A stretch of DNA of 64,000 nucleotides. It comes from Streptomyces sp. TRM70350 (GTDB taxonomy: Bacteria > Actinomycetota > Actinomycetes > Streptomycetales > Streptomycetaceae). Positions 29,442 to 37,073 of the stretch are shown piece by piece. A program made the translations under genes and the position numbers. Position 1 is the stretch's first letter. Each line of letters starts with the position of its first letter. Where the stretch lies: positions 62,001 through 126,000 of the forward strand of contig NZ_JAHUXH010000008.1 in assembly GCF_019219825.1 (NCBI RefSeq), given 5' to 3'. The notes beneath the pieces were generated by a model, which saw only the letters and a list, made by a program, of their open reading frames with translations, searched no databases and was not told the origin of the DNA.

Positions 29442-30305
29442 GTGCACCGCCGGCACAACGGGCTCAGGACCGCAGTACTCCTCGGGGGACTGTCCGCACT
29501 CATCATCCTCATCGGCAGCTTCTTCGGACGTGTCGGGCTCGTCGTCGCCGTCCTGATCGCGCTCGCGACGAACGCCTACGCCTACTGGAACAGCGACAAG
29601 CTGGCGCTACGCGCGATGCGGGCCCGCCCGGTGAGCGAGTTCGAGGCCCCCGCGCTGTACCGCATGGTCCGCGACCTCTCCACGCAGGCCCGCCGGCCCA
29701 TGCCCCGCCTGTACATCTCCCCGACGGAGGCGCCGAACGCCTTCGCGACCGGCCGCAACCCGCGCAACGCCGCCGTGTGCTGCACCGAGGGCATCCTGCG
29801 GATCCTGAACGAGCGAGAGCTGCGCGGCGTCATCGGGCACGAGCTGAGCCACGTCTACAACCGCGACATCCTCATCTCATCGGTCGCCGGCGCCCTCGCC
29901 TCCGTGATCATGTTCCTGGTCAACTTCGCCTGGCTGATCCCGATCGGCCGCTCCGATGACGACGACGGCCCCGGCCTCCTCGGCATGCTGCTGATCATGA
30001 TCCTGGGTCCTCTCGCGGCCACCCTTATCCAGCTGGCCATCAGCCGCTCCCGCGAGTACGAGGCCGACACCTCCGGTGCCCAGCTCACCGGCGACCCGCT
30101 CGCCCTCGCCAGCGCGCTGCGCAAGCTGGAGGCCGGCACCAAGCAACTTCCGCTGCCCCCCGAGCCCCGGATCGAGACCGCGAGCCACATGATGATCGCG
30201 AACCCGTTCCGCCCGGGCCAGGGACTGTCCAAGATGTTCTCCACGCACCCGCCCATGGCGGAGCGCATCGCTCGCCTCGAACAGATGGCAGGTCGTCGCC
30301 CGTGA
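29442..30305 (+). CDS. htpX: HtpX-type membrane zinc metalloprotease
   Basis: Integral membrane M48 protease of 287 residues that degrades misfolded membrane proteins. HELSH at residues 133-137 (in [13 protein letters not shown]) supplies two zinc ligands, and [14 protein letters not shown] downstream the third (Glu). Two N-terminal helices (residues 10-45) and a pair after the active site ([15 protein letters not shown] and [23 protein letters not shown]) match HtpX topology with the active site facing the cytoplasm. [16 protein letters not shown] is the conserved end. GTG at 29442. It overlaps yccF by 4 nt, so the two are coupled. Confidence 0.92.
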   Translation: MHRRHNGLRTAVLLGGLSALIILIGSFFGRVGLVVAVLIALATNAYAYWNSDKLALRAMRARPVSEFEAPALYRMVRDLSTQARRPMPRLYISPTEAPNAFATGRNPRNAAVCCTEGILRILNERELRGVIGHELSHVYNRDILISSVAGALASVIMFLVNFAWLIPIGRSDDDDGPGLLGMLLIMILGPLAATLIQLAISRSREYEADTSGAQLTGDPLALASALRKLEAGTKQLPLPPEPRIETASHMMIANPFRPGQGLSKMFSTHPPMAERIARLEQMAGRRP

Positions 30306-30697
30306 AGACAATCCTGAACGTCATATGGCTCGTCCTGAGCGGCTTCTGGCTGTTTCTCGGCTATCTGCTGGCGGGCGTGCTGCTGTGCATCACCATCATC
30401 GGCATCCCGTTCGGCATCGCCGCGTTCCGCATCGGCGTCTACGCCCTGTGGCCCTTCGGGTACACGACGGTCGAGCGCCGCGACGCCGGAGCCCCCTCCT
30501 GCGTCGGCAACGTCCTGTGGCTGATCCTCGCGGGCTGGTGGCTGGCCCTCGCCCACATCGCCACCGGCATCGCGCTGTGCGTCACGATCATCGGCATCCC
30601 GCTCGGCATCGCCAACTTCAAGCTCATCCCGGTCTCACTGCTGCCCTTCGGCCGCGAGATCGTCTCCACGGACAGGCCGTTCGCGGCGGGTTGGTGA
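30302..30697 (+). CDS. YccF domain inner membrane protein
   Basis: Protein of 131 residues with two tandem YccF domains. Each contains the signature [17 protein letters not shown] or its near copy [17 protein letters not shown], followed by a short hydrophilic end ([25 protein letters not shown]). Each domain is preceded by a hydrophobic helix ([40 protein letters not shown]). Function unknown, although some YccF proteins act with envelope stress genes. Starts at GTG overlapping the htpX stop, so it is probably a membrane quality-control companion. Confidence 0.88.
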   Translation: MKTILNVIWLVLSGFWLFLGYLLAGVLLCITIIGIPFGIAAFRIGVYALWPFGYTTVERRDAGAPSCVGNVLWLILAGWWLALAHIATGIALCVTIIGIPLGIANFKLIPVSLLPFGREIVSTDRPFAAGW

Positions 30698-30735
30698 CGC
30701 ACGCCCGGAGTGCCGCGTTTTCCGCAGCCTGGCGG

Positions 30736-30762
30736 TTGTCCACAGCCGGGCGGTTGTCCACA
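30736..30762 (+). promoter_or_regulatory. two tandem DnaA boxes upstream of the SMI1/KNR4-type gene
   Basis: Exact TTGTCCACA at 30736-30744 and 30754-30762, same orientation, 18 bp apart, each in the context GGCGGTTGTCCACAG or similar. They lie 41-67 nt before the next start codon. Confidence 0.55.
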
Positions 30763-30802
30763 GGCCGGCCCGACTGTCAGTGCCGCCTTGCATGATGAAC
30801 CC

Positions 30803-31369
30803 ATGACCGAGATCGAGCAGTTGCTGGCACGGGTGGAGGGCAAGGCCCGTAACACCCGCCCGTGGGGCTGGACTTCACTACCCGAGCCCGTGGACGCCGC
30901 CACGGTGGCCCGCGCCGAGACCGTGCTCGGCTTCCGCCTGCCGCCGCTGCTCGCCGCCCTCTATCTGCGGATAGGAGACGGTGGATTCGGCCCGGAGTAC
31001 GGCCTGCTGCCTCTGCTCGACAGCCCACCCGCCGACGAGCCCGCCGCCGTCGTGCAATACCTCGCCAACCGCGAGAGCGGCCGCAAGGACCCCGAGTGGC
31101 CCTGGCCGGAAGGGGTGCTTCCGATATCGCACTGGGGCTGTGCGATGTACGCCTGCGTGGACTGCCTCGACCCGCAGGCCCCCGTCCTGCTCTTCGAACC
31201 GAACGCCGACGACGCCGACCACGCCTGGTACGTCGACGCCCTCAGCCTCACGGCCTGGCTGCGCGCCTGGGTGGACGGCACGGGCTGGTACGAGGAAACG
31301 AACGAAGGGGTGGACCTGGCGCCCTGGTCCGACTTCCGCATACGTACGACCCCGACACCGGCCTCGTGA
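30803..31369 (+). CDS. SMI1/KNR4 (SUKH) family protein
   Basis: Protein of 188 residues with the SUKH-1 fold: PEPVDAATVARAETVLGFRLPPLLAALYLRIGDGGFGPEYGLLPL is the diagnostic beginning, with W and GDGG positions conserved. In bacteria these proteins are often immunity factors in polymorphic toxin systems; no toxin gene is beside it, so a housekeeping or orphan immunity role is possible. The tail has ADHAWYVDALSLTAWLRAWVDGTGWYEE, an aromatic-rich segment seen in family members. ATG at 30803; the ribosome-binding sequence is weak. Two DnaA boxes occupy its upstream region. Confidence 0.82.
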   Translation: MTEIEQLLARVEGKARNTRPWGWTSLPEPVDAATVARAETVLGFRLPPLLAALYLRIGDGGFGPEYGLLPLLDSPPADEPAAVVQYLANRESGRKDPEWPWPEGVLPISHWGCAMYACVDCLDPQAPVLLFEPNADDADHAWYVDALSLTAWLRAWVDGTGWYEETNEGVDLAPWSDFRIRTTPTPAS

Positions 31370-31746
31370 CCTCGTAGCCGAATTGGCCCAGCCCACCCAC
31401 CAGCGGTGTGGCATGTGCCGCACCCCGCTGGGCGGTGCAACCGCCAGGTACTGCCGTGCCGTCCTCGGCAGTGACAGAGCACGCAATCCCGCCAGACCTG
31501 GCACCTGCGGCGAGGCAAGGGGCCGACAGCGGGCGAGGCCAGGCGTGGACCGCAACGCGACAACAGCGTGACGCATATCACGCACGTACGCACAACGGGA
31601 GCACGCACAACACACCAGCACCACGAATGACGCACCACGGAGCACGCACCACGCACGAGCACGATCTGCACCCGCCCGGGGCGGACATCGCCAAGATCAC
31701 AGTTCCGGGACAGTGCAGACACAGCGCGGAAGGGCAGGTTCACGGC
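31370..31746 (+). other. intergenic region with CACGCAC-type repeats
   Basis: No gene is supported. ACGCAC occurs six times between 31580 and 31656 (31580, 31588, 31603, 31630, 31644, 31651), in an AC-rich stretch unlike its surroundings. The repeats lie 90-170 nt before the GlsB-like gene and could bind a regulator, but spacing is irregular. Confidence 0.4.
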
Positions 31747-32013
31747 ATGAGCATCATCGCTTGGATCATCCTGGGACTGTTGGCCGGAGCCATCGCCAAG
31801 TTTCTGCTGCCGGGCCGTGACCCGGGCGGATTCATCGGAACGACAGTGATCGGCATTGCGGGCGCGTTCATCGGCGGCTGGATATCGGCCCGCTGGCTGG
31901 ACCACCCGGTCACCAAGGACTTCTACGACGGCGCCACGTGGGCGGCGGCGATAGGCGGCTCGCTGGTCCTGCTGATCGGGTACCGCATCCTGTGCGGCCA
32001 CTCGCGCGACTGA
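31747..32013 (+). CDS. GlsB/YeaQ/YmgE family stress-response membrane protein
   Basis: Small membrane protein of 88 residues with three hydrophobic helices rich in Gly: IIAWIILGLLAGAIAKFLLPG, then GTTVIGIAGAFIGGWIS and a final WAAAIGGSLVLLIGYRI. The motif LLPGRDPGGFIGTTVIGIAGAFIGG defines the transglycosylase-associated protein family. In other bacteria members are induced by acid, osmotic or envelope stress, but their action is unknown. ATG at 31747. It converges on yajQ across a bidirectional terminator. Confidence 0.88.
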   Translation: MSIIAWIILGLLAGAIAKFLLPGRDPGGFIGTTVIGIAGAFIGGWISARWLDHPVTKDFYDGATWAAAIGGSLVLLIGYRILCGHSRD

Positions 32014-32052
32014 GCGCGGGGCACCGCGCGTACGGGCTCCGCGTCGGAGCGA

Positions 32053-32091
32053 GAAGGGTGGGCCACCGGGCCCACCGGCTGCCCACCCTTC
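32053..32091. terminator. bidirectional hairpin terminator between glsB-like gene and yajQ
   Basis: GAAGGGTGGGC (32053-32063) pairs perfectly with GCCCACCCTTC (32081-32091) across a 17-nt loop that can itself fold. No T-run follows, as is usual in actinobacteria. Confidence 0.7.
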
Positions 32092-32113
32092 CTCGGACGC
32101 GCGCGGCGTCGGG

Positions 32114-32602
32114 TTACCGGTAGTTCACGAACTGCAGCGCGAAGTCGAAGTCCTTGCCCTTCAGCAGGGCGATCACGGCCTGAAGGTCGTCCCGGCTCTT
32201 GGAGGTGACACGCAGCTCGTCGCCCTGGACCTGGGCCTTGACGCCCTTGGGACCCTCGTCGCGGATGATCTTCGCCACCTTCTTCGCGTTCTCCTGGGAG
32301 ATGCCCTCCTGGATCGACGCGAAGATCTTGTACTCCTTGCCCGAGAGCTGGGGCTCGCCCGCGTCCAGGGCCTTCAGCGAGATGCCGCGCTTGATCAGCT
32401 TGGACTGGAAGACGTCGAGGACGGCCTTCACGCGGTCCTCGGAGTTCGCCTCCATCAGGATCTTGTCACCGGACCACGAGATCGAGGCACCCACGCCCTT
32501 GAAGTCGTAGCGCTGCGAGATCTCCTTGGCGGCCTGGTTGAGGGCGTTGTCGACCTCCTGCCGCTCGACCTTCGAGACGATGTCGAAACTGGAGTCGGCC
32601 AT
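32114..32602 (-). CDS. YajQ family nucleotide-binding protein
   Basis: Protein of 162 residues, normal for the family, with two ferredoxin-like domains. It opens [20 protein letters not shown] and has [15 protein letters not shown] early and the closing [14 protein letters not shown], all highly conserved. YajQ homologues bind cyclic di-GMP in Xanthomonas and have been linked to RNA or nucleotide binding elsewhere; the ligand in streptomycetes is unproven. ATG at 32602 is chosen because the longer frame would add a non-conserved Arg-rich leader. Confidence 0.92.
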   Translation of the reverse strand: MADSSFDIVSKVERQEVDNALNQAAKEISQRYDFKGVGASISWSGDKILMEANSEDRVKAVLDVFQSKLIKRGISLKALDAGEPQLSGKEYKIFASIQEGISQENAKKVAKIIRDEGPKGVKAQVQGDELRVTSKSRDDLQAVIALLKGKDFDFALQFVNYR

Positions 32603-32826
32603 GTGCTGTGGCTCCTTGTATCGGGGTGCGAATCGGGTGCGTAGCGGCGTACGCGGGGCGGCGGCCCGGTCGGCTGGAACCCGTGGCCGCATCCGGACAA
32701 GCCTAGCCACCCCCCGTCCCCCGAGCGCCGATCAATCGGGTGGCGAAGCACCCCTCCGTATCGGGTATTGTTTACGTCGTTGCCAGCGAGCACCGCCGAA
32801 AAGCGGTTCGAGCGGCATCGAACCCC

Positions 32827-32908
32827 GGCGGTGTGCCCGAGCGGCCAAAGGGAGCAGACTGTAAATCTGCCGGCTCAGCCTTCCCAGGTTCGAATCCTGG
32901 CGCCGCCA
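32827..32908 (+). tRNA. tRNA-Tyr (anticodon GTA)
   Basis: Acceptor stem GGCGGTG pairs with CGCCGCC, with discriminator A. The anticodon arm is AGACTGTAAATCT with anticodon GTA, a long variable arm follows (type II), and the T loop is GGTTCGAATCC. The 3' CCA is not encoded. Confidence 0.95.
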
Positions 32909-32919
32909 CTGTGAAGAGG

Positions 32920-32963
32920 ACCCCCTCCAGGTCTGCGGAAACGCAGAGCAGAGGGGGTTTCTT
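32920..32963 (+). terminator. terminator after tRNA-Tyr
   Basis: ACCCCCTC (32920-32927) pairs with GAGGGGGT (32951-32958); an inner stem CTGCG-GAAA-CGCAG is nested inside. TTTCTT follows. Confidence 0.8.
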
Positions 32964-33009
32964 CATGTTCCGTTGAGATCGCCGTCGTGAACCGCTGCCG
33001 CGGCCGGTC

Positions 33010-33666
33010 TCAGTTTCCGGCCACCGACTTCACGGCCACCGAGACCGGTGTCGACCCGCTGATCAGTTCCAGGGTCAGACCGGCTGTCGCCGGGGTGTCG
33101 AGCAGCTCGGCCAGTACGGCGGCCACGTCGTCGCGCGGGATCGGGCCGCGGCCGGTGTGCGCCTCCAGGCGGACCAGGCCCGTGCCGGCGTCGTCCGTCA
33201 GCGCGCCGGGGCGCAGGATCGTCCAGTCCAGCGCGTCCTGGCGGGTGACGTGCGCGTCGGCCTCGCCCTTGGCGCGCAGGTAGACGTCGAAGACCTCGTC
33301 GCCCTGGTGGTTCGGGTCGGCGCCCATCGAGGAGACGACGAGGAAGCGGCGTACACCCGCCCGGACCGCCGCGTCCGCGAACAGCACCGCCGCGCCCTTG
33401 TCGACCGTGTCCTTGCGTGCCGCCCCGCTGCCCGGGCCGGCACCGGCCGCGAACACCGCCGCGTCGGCGCCCTGCAGATACGCCGCGACCTGCTCGACCG
33501 TGGCCGACTCCAGGTCCAGCAGGACCGGTTCGGCGCCCGCCTCCCGCAGATCGTCGCCCTGTTCGGCGCGGCGGATGATGCCCGCCACCTCATAACCGCT
33601 CGCGGCGAGCAGGCGCTCCAGCCGCAGCGCGATCTGTCCATGACCTCCAGCGATGACAATGCGCAT
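33010..33666 (-). CDS. NAD(P)H-binding atypical short-chain dehydrogenase
   Basis: Protein of 218 residues with the Rossmann start MRIVIAGGHGQIALRLERLL (GxxGxxx loop), GADAAVFAAGAGPGSG, RRFLVVSSMGADP and WTILRPGALTDDAGTG, the layout of SDR_a5-type NAD(P)-binding proteins related to human NmrA/HTATIP2-like proteins. No SDR catalytic Tyr-x-x-x-Lys is obvious apart from YLRAK. The function may be redox sensing or isomerisation. ATG at 33666 is chosen since the core motif starts at residue 2. It is followed downstream by tRNA-Tyr reading towards it. Confidence 0.85.
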   Translation of the reverse strand: MRIVIAGGHGQIALRLERLLAASGYEVAGIIRRAEQGDDLREAGAEPVLLDLESATVEQVAAYLQGADAAVFAAGAGPGSGAARKDTVDKGAAVLFADAAVRAGVRRFLVVSSMGADPNHQGDEVFDVYLRAKGEADAHVTRQDALDWTILRPGALTDDAGTGLVRLEAHTGRGPIPRDDVAAVLAELLDTPATAGLTLELISGSTPVSVAVKSVAGN

Positions 33667-33765
33667 GCTTCCGACCGTACGCCCGAACGGCCGCATTCGC
33701 CCCATGAGATGGGTGGGGTCTCGGGTGGGTGGCCCACGACACCCCGGCGCCCCACCACACGCCCC

Positions 33766-33833
33766 GGGTGCCCTACGACAACTCGCCCGGGCGCCCTATG
33801 ACAACTCGCGGGTGCCCTACGACAACTCGCCCC
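33766..33833. repeat. tandem repeat spanning the 3' end and stop codon of the amidohydrolase gene
   Basis: Three units (33766-33788, 33789-33809, 33810-33833) of about 23, 21 and 24 bp, each reading GGGYGCCCTAYGACAACTCG on the plus strand. The third unit encodes the last residues (ELS) and TAG of the gene; the other two repeat that end outside it. Confidence 0.85.
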
Positions 33834-35148
33834 GCCCCTGCCGAGGCAACCCCAGCTCCGCCGCCGCGGCCGAGTTGCAGTACTCCCGTACCGCGCTCGT
33901 CCGTGCCACCACGCGCCCCCGGTGCACCACGATCCGGCTGTACGCCAGCGACAGGGCACCCGCCAGCCGGTCCCCGCGCACGGCCAGCAGCTCGGCCGGG
34001 AAGCCCGCCTCCACACGCACCTCGGGGAGGCCCAGGGCGGCGCGGGCCGACGTGCTCACGGCGTCGTAGGCGTCCTCGGGGCGCAGGCCGTAGTGGGAGG
34101 CCAGGAGGTACGCGGCCTCCAGGGGATCGCCGCGGCCCACCGGGTTCGAGGGGTCCCGTAGGGCGCCGCTGCCGGCGGCAAGGCGTACGCCGGCGGCGCG
34201 CAGCAGTCGGACCGGCGGCGTCCCGCGCCGGTCCGCGCCCGCGCAGCCGCCCTGGGGCAGGCACACCACCGTCACCCCCGCCGCCGCCAGCTGGTCGGCG
34301 GTGCGGGACGCCAGGTCGGCGGGAAGGTCGCCCAGGCCGCCGCAAGGACCGATCGTCACGCCGGGGCGCAGGCCGCCGGCCATCGCGGCGAGGCGGGCGA
34401 GGCGGGCCGGGTCGGTGGCGTCGGTGTGCAGGTCGACGGGGCAGCCGTGTTCGGAGGCGACCTCCAGGACGGTCTCCACATAGCCCGTCGGATCGGGGTC
34501 GAGATCCGGACAGCCGCCCACCACGGAGGCGCCCATCTTCACCGCGTCCCGCAGCATGGCGAGCCCGTCCGCCCCGGCCACCCCGGTCAGCACCCGTGGC
34601 ATCGCCACCGCCGTCAGCTCGGCGAGCCCCCGCAGCGACCGCCGCGCCCGCAGTACGGCGGTCAGCGCGCCCAGCCCCTGAACGTCCCCCACGCGCACGT
34701 GTGCCCGCAGCGCGGTCGCCCCGTGCCCGAGCTGCAGCAGCGTGGCCTCGGTGGCCCGGCGCTGGACGTCCTGCGGGTCGTACGAGACGGGGCCGTCGAT
34801 GTCGGCGGACAGGGCCGTGTCGGCGTGGGCGTGGACCTCGGCGGGGGCCGGCAGCAGGAGATAGCCGCTGAGATCCACTCGGCCGCCACCGCCACCGCCA
34901 CCGCCACCGCCACTGTCACCACGAGATCCGCCCAGGCTGCCGGCCGTCCCCACCGCTTCGATCCGCCCGCCGCCCAGCCGGACGTCCACGGTCCGGCCGT
35001 CGGTCAGTCGCGCGCCGCACAGCAGCAGGCCGGCCACGCCGCTCTGTCCCGACTGTCCCGAGCCCGACGGGGACGACGACGAACGGGGCGGCTGCGGCTG
35101 GCTGTCGGGCATCGCGCTCCAGGGCTCGGAATCGGGGGCGGGGCTCAT
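33817..35148 (-). CDS. amidohydrolase family protein (cytosine deaminase-like)
   Basis: Protein of about 443 residues with an amidohydrolase barrel: LLLPAPAEVHAHADTALS holds the first metal ligands (HAH in place of HxH), VDLHTDATDPARLARLA the third, and the end region MLVRG-like RVEAGFPAELLAVRGDRLAGAL matches cytosine deaminase/imidazolonepropionase relatives. However the later conserved HxxH and D positions are hard to place, and TIGPCGGLGDLP has Gly/Pro in place of the usual His, so catalytic competence is uncertain. Residues about 78-87 are ten glycines from a hexanucleotide repeat. ATG 35148 is used; ATG 35112, preceded by GGAG, is an alternative. Confidence 0.7.
   Translation of the reverse strand: MSPAPDSEPWSAMPDSQPQPPRSSSSPSGSGQSGQSGVAGLLLCGARLTDGRTVDVRLGGGRIEAVGTAGSLGGSRGDSGGGGGGGGGGRVDLSGYLLLPAPAEVHAHADTALSADIDGPVSYDPQDVQRRATEATLLQLGHGATALRAHVRVGDVQGLGALTAVLRARRSLRGLAELTAVAMPRVLTGVAGADGLAMLRDAVKMGASVVGGCPDLDPDPTGYVETVLEVASEHGCPVDLHTDATDPARLARLAAMAGGLRPGVTIGPCGGLGDLPADLASRTADQLAAAGVTVVCLPQGGCAGADRRGTPPVRLLRAAGVRLAAGSGALRDPSNPVGRGDPLEAAYLLASHYGLRPEDAYDAVSTSARAALGLPEVRVEAGFPAELLAVRGDRLAGALSLAYSRIVVHRGRVVARTSAVREYCNSAAAAELGLPRQGRGELS
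34885..34920. repeat. GCCACC hexanucleotide repeat encoding polyglycine
   Basis: Five perfect GCCACC units (34885-34914) and one variant (GCCACT). On the minus strand they encode a run of glycines between the small N-terminal beta domain and the barrel of the amidohydrolase. Confidence 0.85.
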
Positions 35149-35158
35149 CACGCACTCA

Positions 35159-35194
35159 TGACGACTCCTGACGTCTCCTGACGTACCCATGACG
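35159..35194. promoter_or_regulatory. helically phased TGACG repeats upstream of the amidohydrolase gene
   Basis: TGACG at 35159, 35169, 35179 and 35190, i.e. spaced 10, 10 and 11 bp, on one face of the helix, just upstream of the probable start. They could be regulator-binding iterons. Confidence 0.35.
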
Positions 35195-35390
35195 CACCGC
35201 CGCGTCACGGACGCAAGATCACGCAGAGTGAGTCGAGCCTAGGACGGCGTTCGGTCCGTGGCGCGGAGGAGCGCAATAGTCGTACCGGTGTGGTCCGCCG
35301 CACGAGGGGCGATGCTCAAGAGGCCCTTGGGGCTCCTGAGGGCGCGGGAGGGCGGCGAGGGGGAGGCGGGGCGGGGACGGGGAAACGGAT

Positions 35391-35420
35391 TTGGGTGAAC
35401 GGCGGCCGAGCGTGTAATGT
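35391..35420 (+). promoter_or_regulatory. promoter for tRNA-Thr/tRNA-Met/rpmG
   Basis: TTGGGT (35391-35396), 18 nt, TAATGT (35415-35420), placing the start of transcription a few bases before tRNA-Thr at 35432. Both hexamers fit the vegetative sigma factor. Confidence 0.6.
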
Positions 35421-35431
35421 CTTCATCGCTC

Positions 35432-35504
35432 GCCCCAATAGCTCAGTCGGCAGAGCGTCTCCATGGTAAGGAGAAGGTCAACGGTTCGATTCCGTTTTGG
35501 GGCT
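35432..35504 (+). tRNA. tRNA-Thr (anticodon GGT)
   Basis: Acceptor arms GCCCCAA and TTGGGGC pair perfectly, discriminator T. The anticodon arm TCTCC-ATGGTAA-GGAGA carries GGT, and the T arm contains GGTTCGATTCC. CCA is not encoded. Confidence 0.96.
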
Positions 35505-35538
35505 CTGGTGCTAGCGCCGCTCGCGGCGTGTGCATCGC

Positions 35539-35611
35539 AGCGGTGTAGCTCAGTCGGTAGAGCAAGCGGCTCATAATCGCTGTGTCACCGGTTCAAGTCC
35601 GGTCACCGCTA
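35539..35611 (+). tRNA. tRNA-Met (anticodon CAT, elongator type)
   Basis: Acceptor AGCGGTG pairs with CACCGCT, discriminator A. The anticodon loop is CTCATAA with anticodon CAT. The first base pair A-T, rather than the C-A mismatch of initiators, marks it as elongator. It lies 34 nt after tRNA-Thr and 89 nt before rpmG. Confidence 0.94.
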
Positions 35612-35700
35612 CTGACAGTAGCCGATTGCGGGGTCGGTCCTTCGATCGGCTACTCTTTCTTGCGTTGAATTAACCTACCCGTTCGTCAAGGAGCACTCAC

Positions 35701-35865
35701 GTGGCTGCCACCGACGTCCGCCCGAAGATCACGCTGGCCTGCGTGGAGTGCAAGGAGCGGAACTACATCACCAAGAAGAACCGGCGTAACAACCCGGACC
35801 GGCTTGAGATGAAGAAGCACTGCCCCCGCTGCAACGCGCACACCGCGCACCGCGAAACGCGCTGA
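35701..35865 (+). CDS. rpmG: 50S ribosomal protein L33
   Basis: Ribosomal protein of 54 residues, GTG start with AAGGAG about 8 nt upstream. The sequence starts [22 protein letters not shown] and ends with [14 protein letters not shown], giving two CxxC pairs (CVEC and CPRC) that bind zinc, so this is the zinc-containing form usual in actinobacterial housekeeping copies. It is downstream of tRNA-Thr and tRNA-Met in an arrangement conserved in the genus next to the MaoC dehydratase genes. A strong terminator follows. Confidence 0.96.
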   Translation: MAATDVRPKITLACVECKERNYITKKNRRNNPDRLEMKKHCPRCNAHTAHRETR

Positions 35866-35896
35866 CGCAGGCTCGTACATCTCGTACGGCTCGTAA

Positions 35897-35940
35897 CACG
35901 AGGCCGCCCCACAGTTCAGGGGGCGGCCTCGTGGCCTTTT
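35897..35940 (+). terminator. rpmG terminator
   Basis: CACGAGGCCGCCCC (35897-35910) pairs with GGGGGCGGCCTCGTG (35919-35933); CCTTTT follows. Confidence 0.85.
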
Positions 35941-36070
35941 CGGTCACCCTTTCGTTTTCGGTCACCCTTTCGGCCGGCGTGCCCACCGAGCGCAATCGGC
36001 CACAGCGGCTTTTATACGGTTGACCCGGCACGGTGGGTCGACCAGAGCAGAAACCAGGAGGTGCCGAGCC

Positions 36071-36523
36071 ATGGCGCTCGACCAGTCCTTCGTGGGGCGG
36101 AGCTACCCGCCCACCGACCACTACGAGGTGGGCCGGGAGAAGATCCGTGAGTTCGCGGAGGCGGTGGGAGACGCCAACCCGGCCTACACGGATCCGGAAG
36201 CCGCCAAGGCCCTCGGCCACCCCGACGTGATCGCCCCGCCCACCTTCGTGTTCGCGATCACCTTCAAGGCGGCGCGGCAGGTCATCGACGACCCGCAGCT
36301 CGGCCTGGACTACAGCCGCGTCGTGCACGGCGACCAGAAGTTCGCCTACAGCCGCCCGGTGCGCGCCGGTGACCGGCTCACGGTCACCTCGACGATCGAG
36401 ACCATCAAGTCCATGGCGGGCAACGACATCCTGGACGTCCGTGGTGAGGTCCACGACGAGGCCGGGGAGCACGTCGTGACCGCCTGGACCAAGCTGGTGG
36501 CCCGCGCGGCCGAGGAGGCGTGA
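36071..36523 (+). CDS. MaoC-like dehydratase, subunit A (HadA-type)
   Basis: Hot-dog-fold protein of 150 residues with N-terminal MaoC dehydratase features: ALDQSFVGRSYPPTDHYEVGREKIREFAEAVGDANPAY and APPTFVFAI. The catalytic Asp/His pair of hydratase 2 is not in this subunit, as expected for the A partner of heterodimeric 3-hydroxyacyl dehydratases like mycobacterial HadA. ATG at 36071 is preceded by AGGAGGTG at 8 nt, which decides the start over an upstream frame. The B subunit starts 4 nt after the stop. The likely role is in fatty acid or related acyl-chain dehydration. Confidence 0.9.
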   Translation: MALDQSFVGRSYPPTDHYEVGREKIREFAEAVGDANPAYTDPEAAKALGHPDVIAPPTFVFAITFKAARQVIDDPQLGLDYSRVVHGDQKFAYSRPVRAGDRLTVTSTIETIKSMAGNDILDVRGEVHDEAGEHVVTAWTKLVARAAEEA

Positions 36524-36527
36524 GCAG

Positions 36528-36956
36528 ATGACCGCCAGGATCGCGTACGCCGACGTCGAGGTCGGCACCGAACTGCCCGCGCAGTCCTTTCCCGTGACCC
36601 GCGCCACGCTCGTCCAGTACGCGGGCGCCTCCGGGGACTTCAACCCCATCCACTGGAACGAGAAGTTCGCCAAGGAGGTGGGCCTGCCGGACGTCATCGC
36701 GCACGGCATGTTCACCATGGCCGAGGCGATCCGCGTGGTCACCGACTGGGCCGGGGACCCGGGAGCGGTCGTCGAGTACGGCGTCCGCTTCACCAAGCCC
36801 GTCGTGGTCCCGAACGACGACCAGGGGGCCACGATCGAGGTCAGCGGCAAGGTGGCCGCCAAGCTCGACGACAACGCGGTCCGTGTGGACCTCACGGCGA
36901 CGAGCGCCGGACAGAAGGTCCTGGGGATGTCCCGGGCGGTTGTCCGACTGGCTTGA
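36528..36956 (+). CDS. MaoC-like dehydratase, subunit B (HadB-type)
   Basis: Catalytic partner of the preceding gene, 142 residues, hot-dog fold. YAGASGDFNPIHWNEKFAKEVGLPDVIAHGMFTMA is the hydratase-2 motif with catalytic Asp (GDFNPIH) and His, and VEYGVRFTKPVVVPN is the substrate-binding strand. The HadAB pair in mycobacteria dehydrates 3-hydroxyacyl-ACP in fatty acid elongation; in this organism the substrate may be similar. The gene pair precedes murB by 117 bp, a conserved neighbourhood. Confidence 0.92.
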   Translation: MTARIAYADVEVGTELPAQSFPVTRATLVQYAGASGDFNPIHWNEKFAKEVGLPDVIAHGMFTMAEAIRVVTDWAGDPGAVVEYGVRFTKPVVVPNDDQGATIEVSGKVAAKLDDNAVRVDLTATSAGQKVLGMSRAVVRLA

Positions 36957-37073
36957 GCTGTGCACTTGAGTAAGGGGCGTTCGCCAGGGCGGGCGCCCCT
37001 TACCGGTGCCGTGACGGGCGCACGCGCGCGTGCGCCACGGAGCCTGTCAGTGCCGTCTCGTAGTCTTGGGCGC

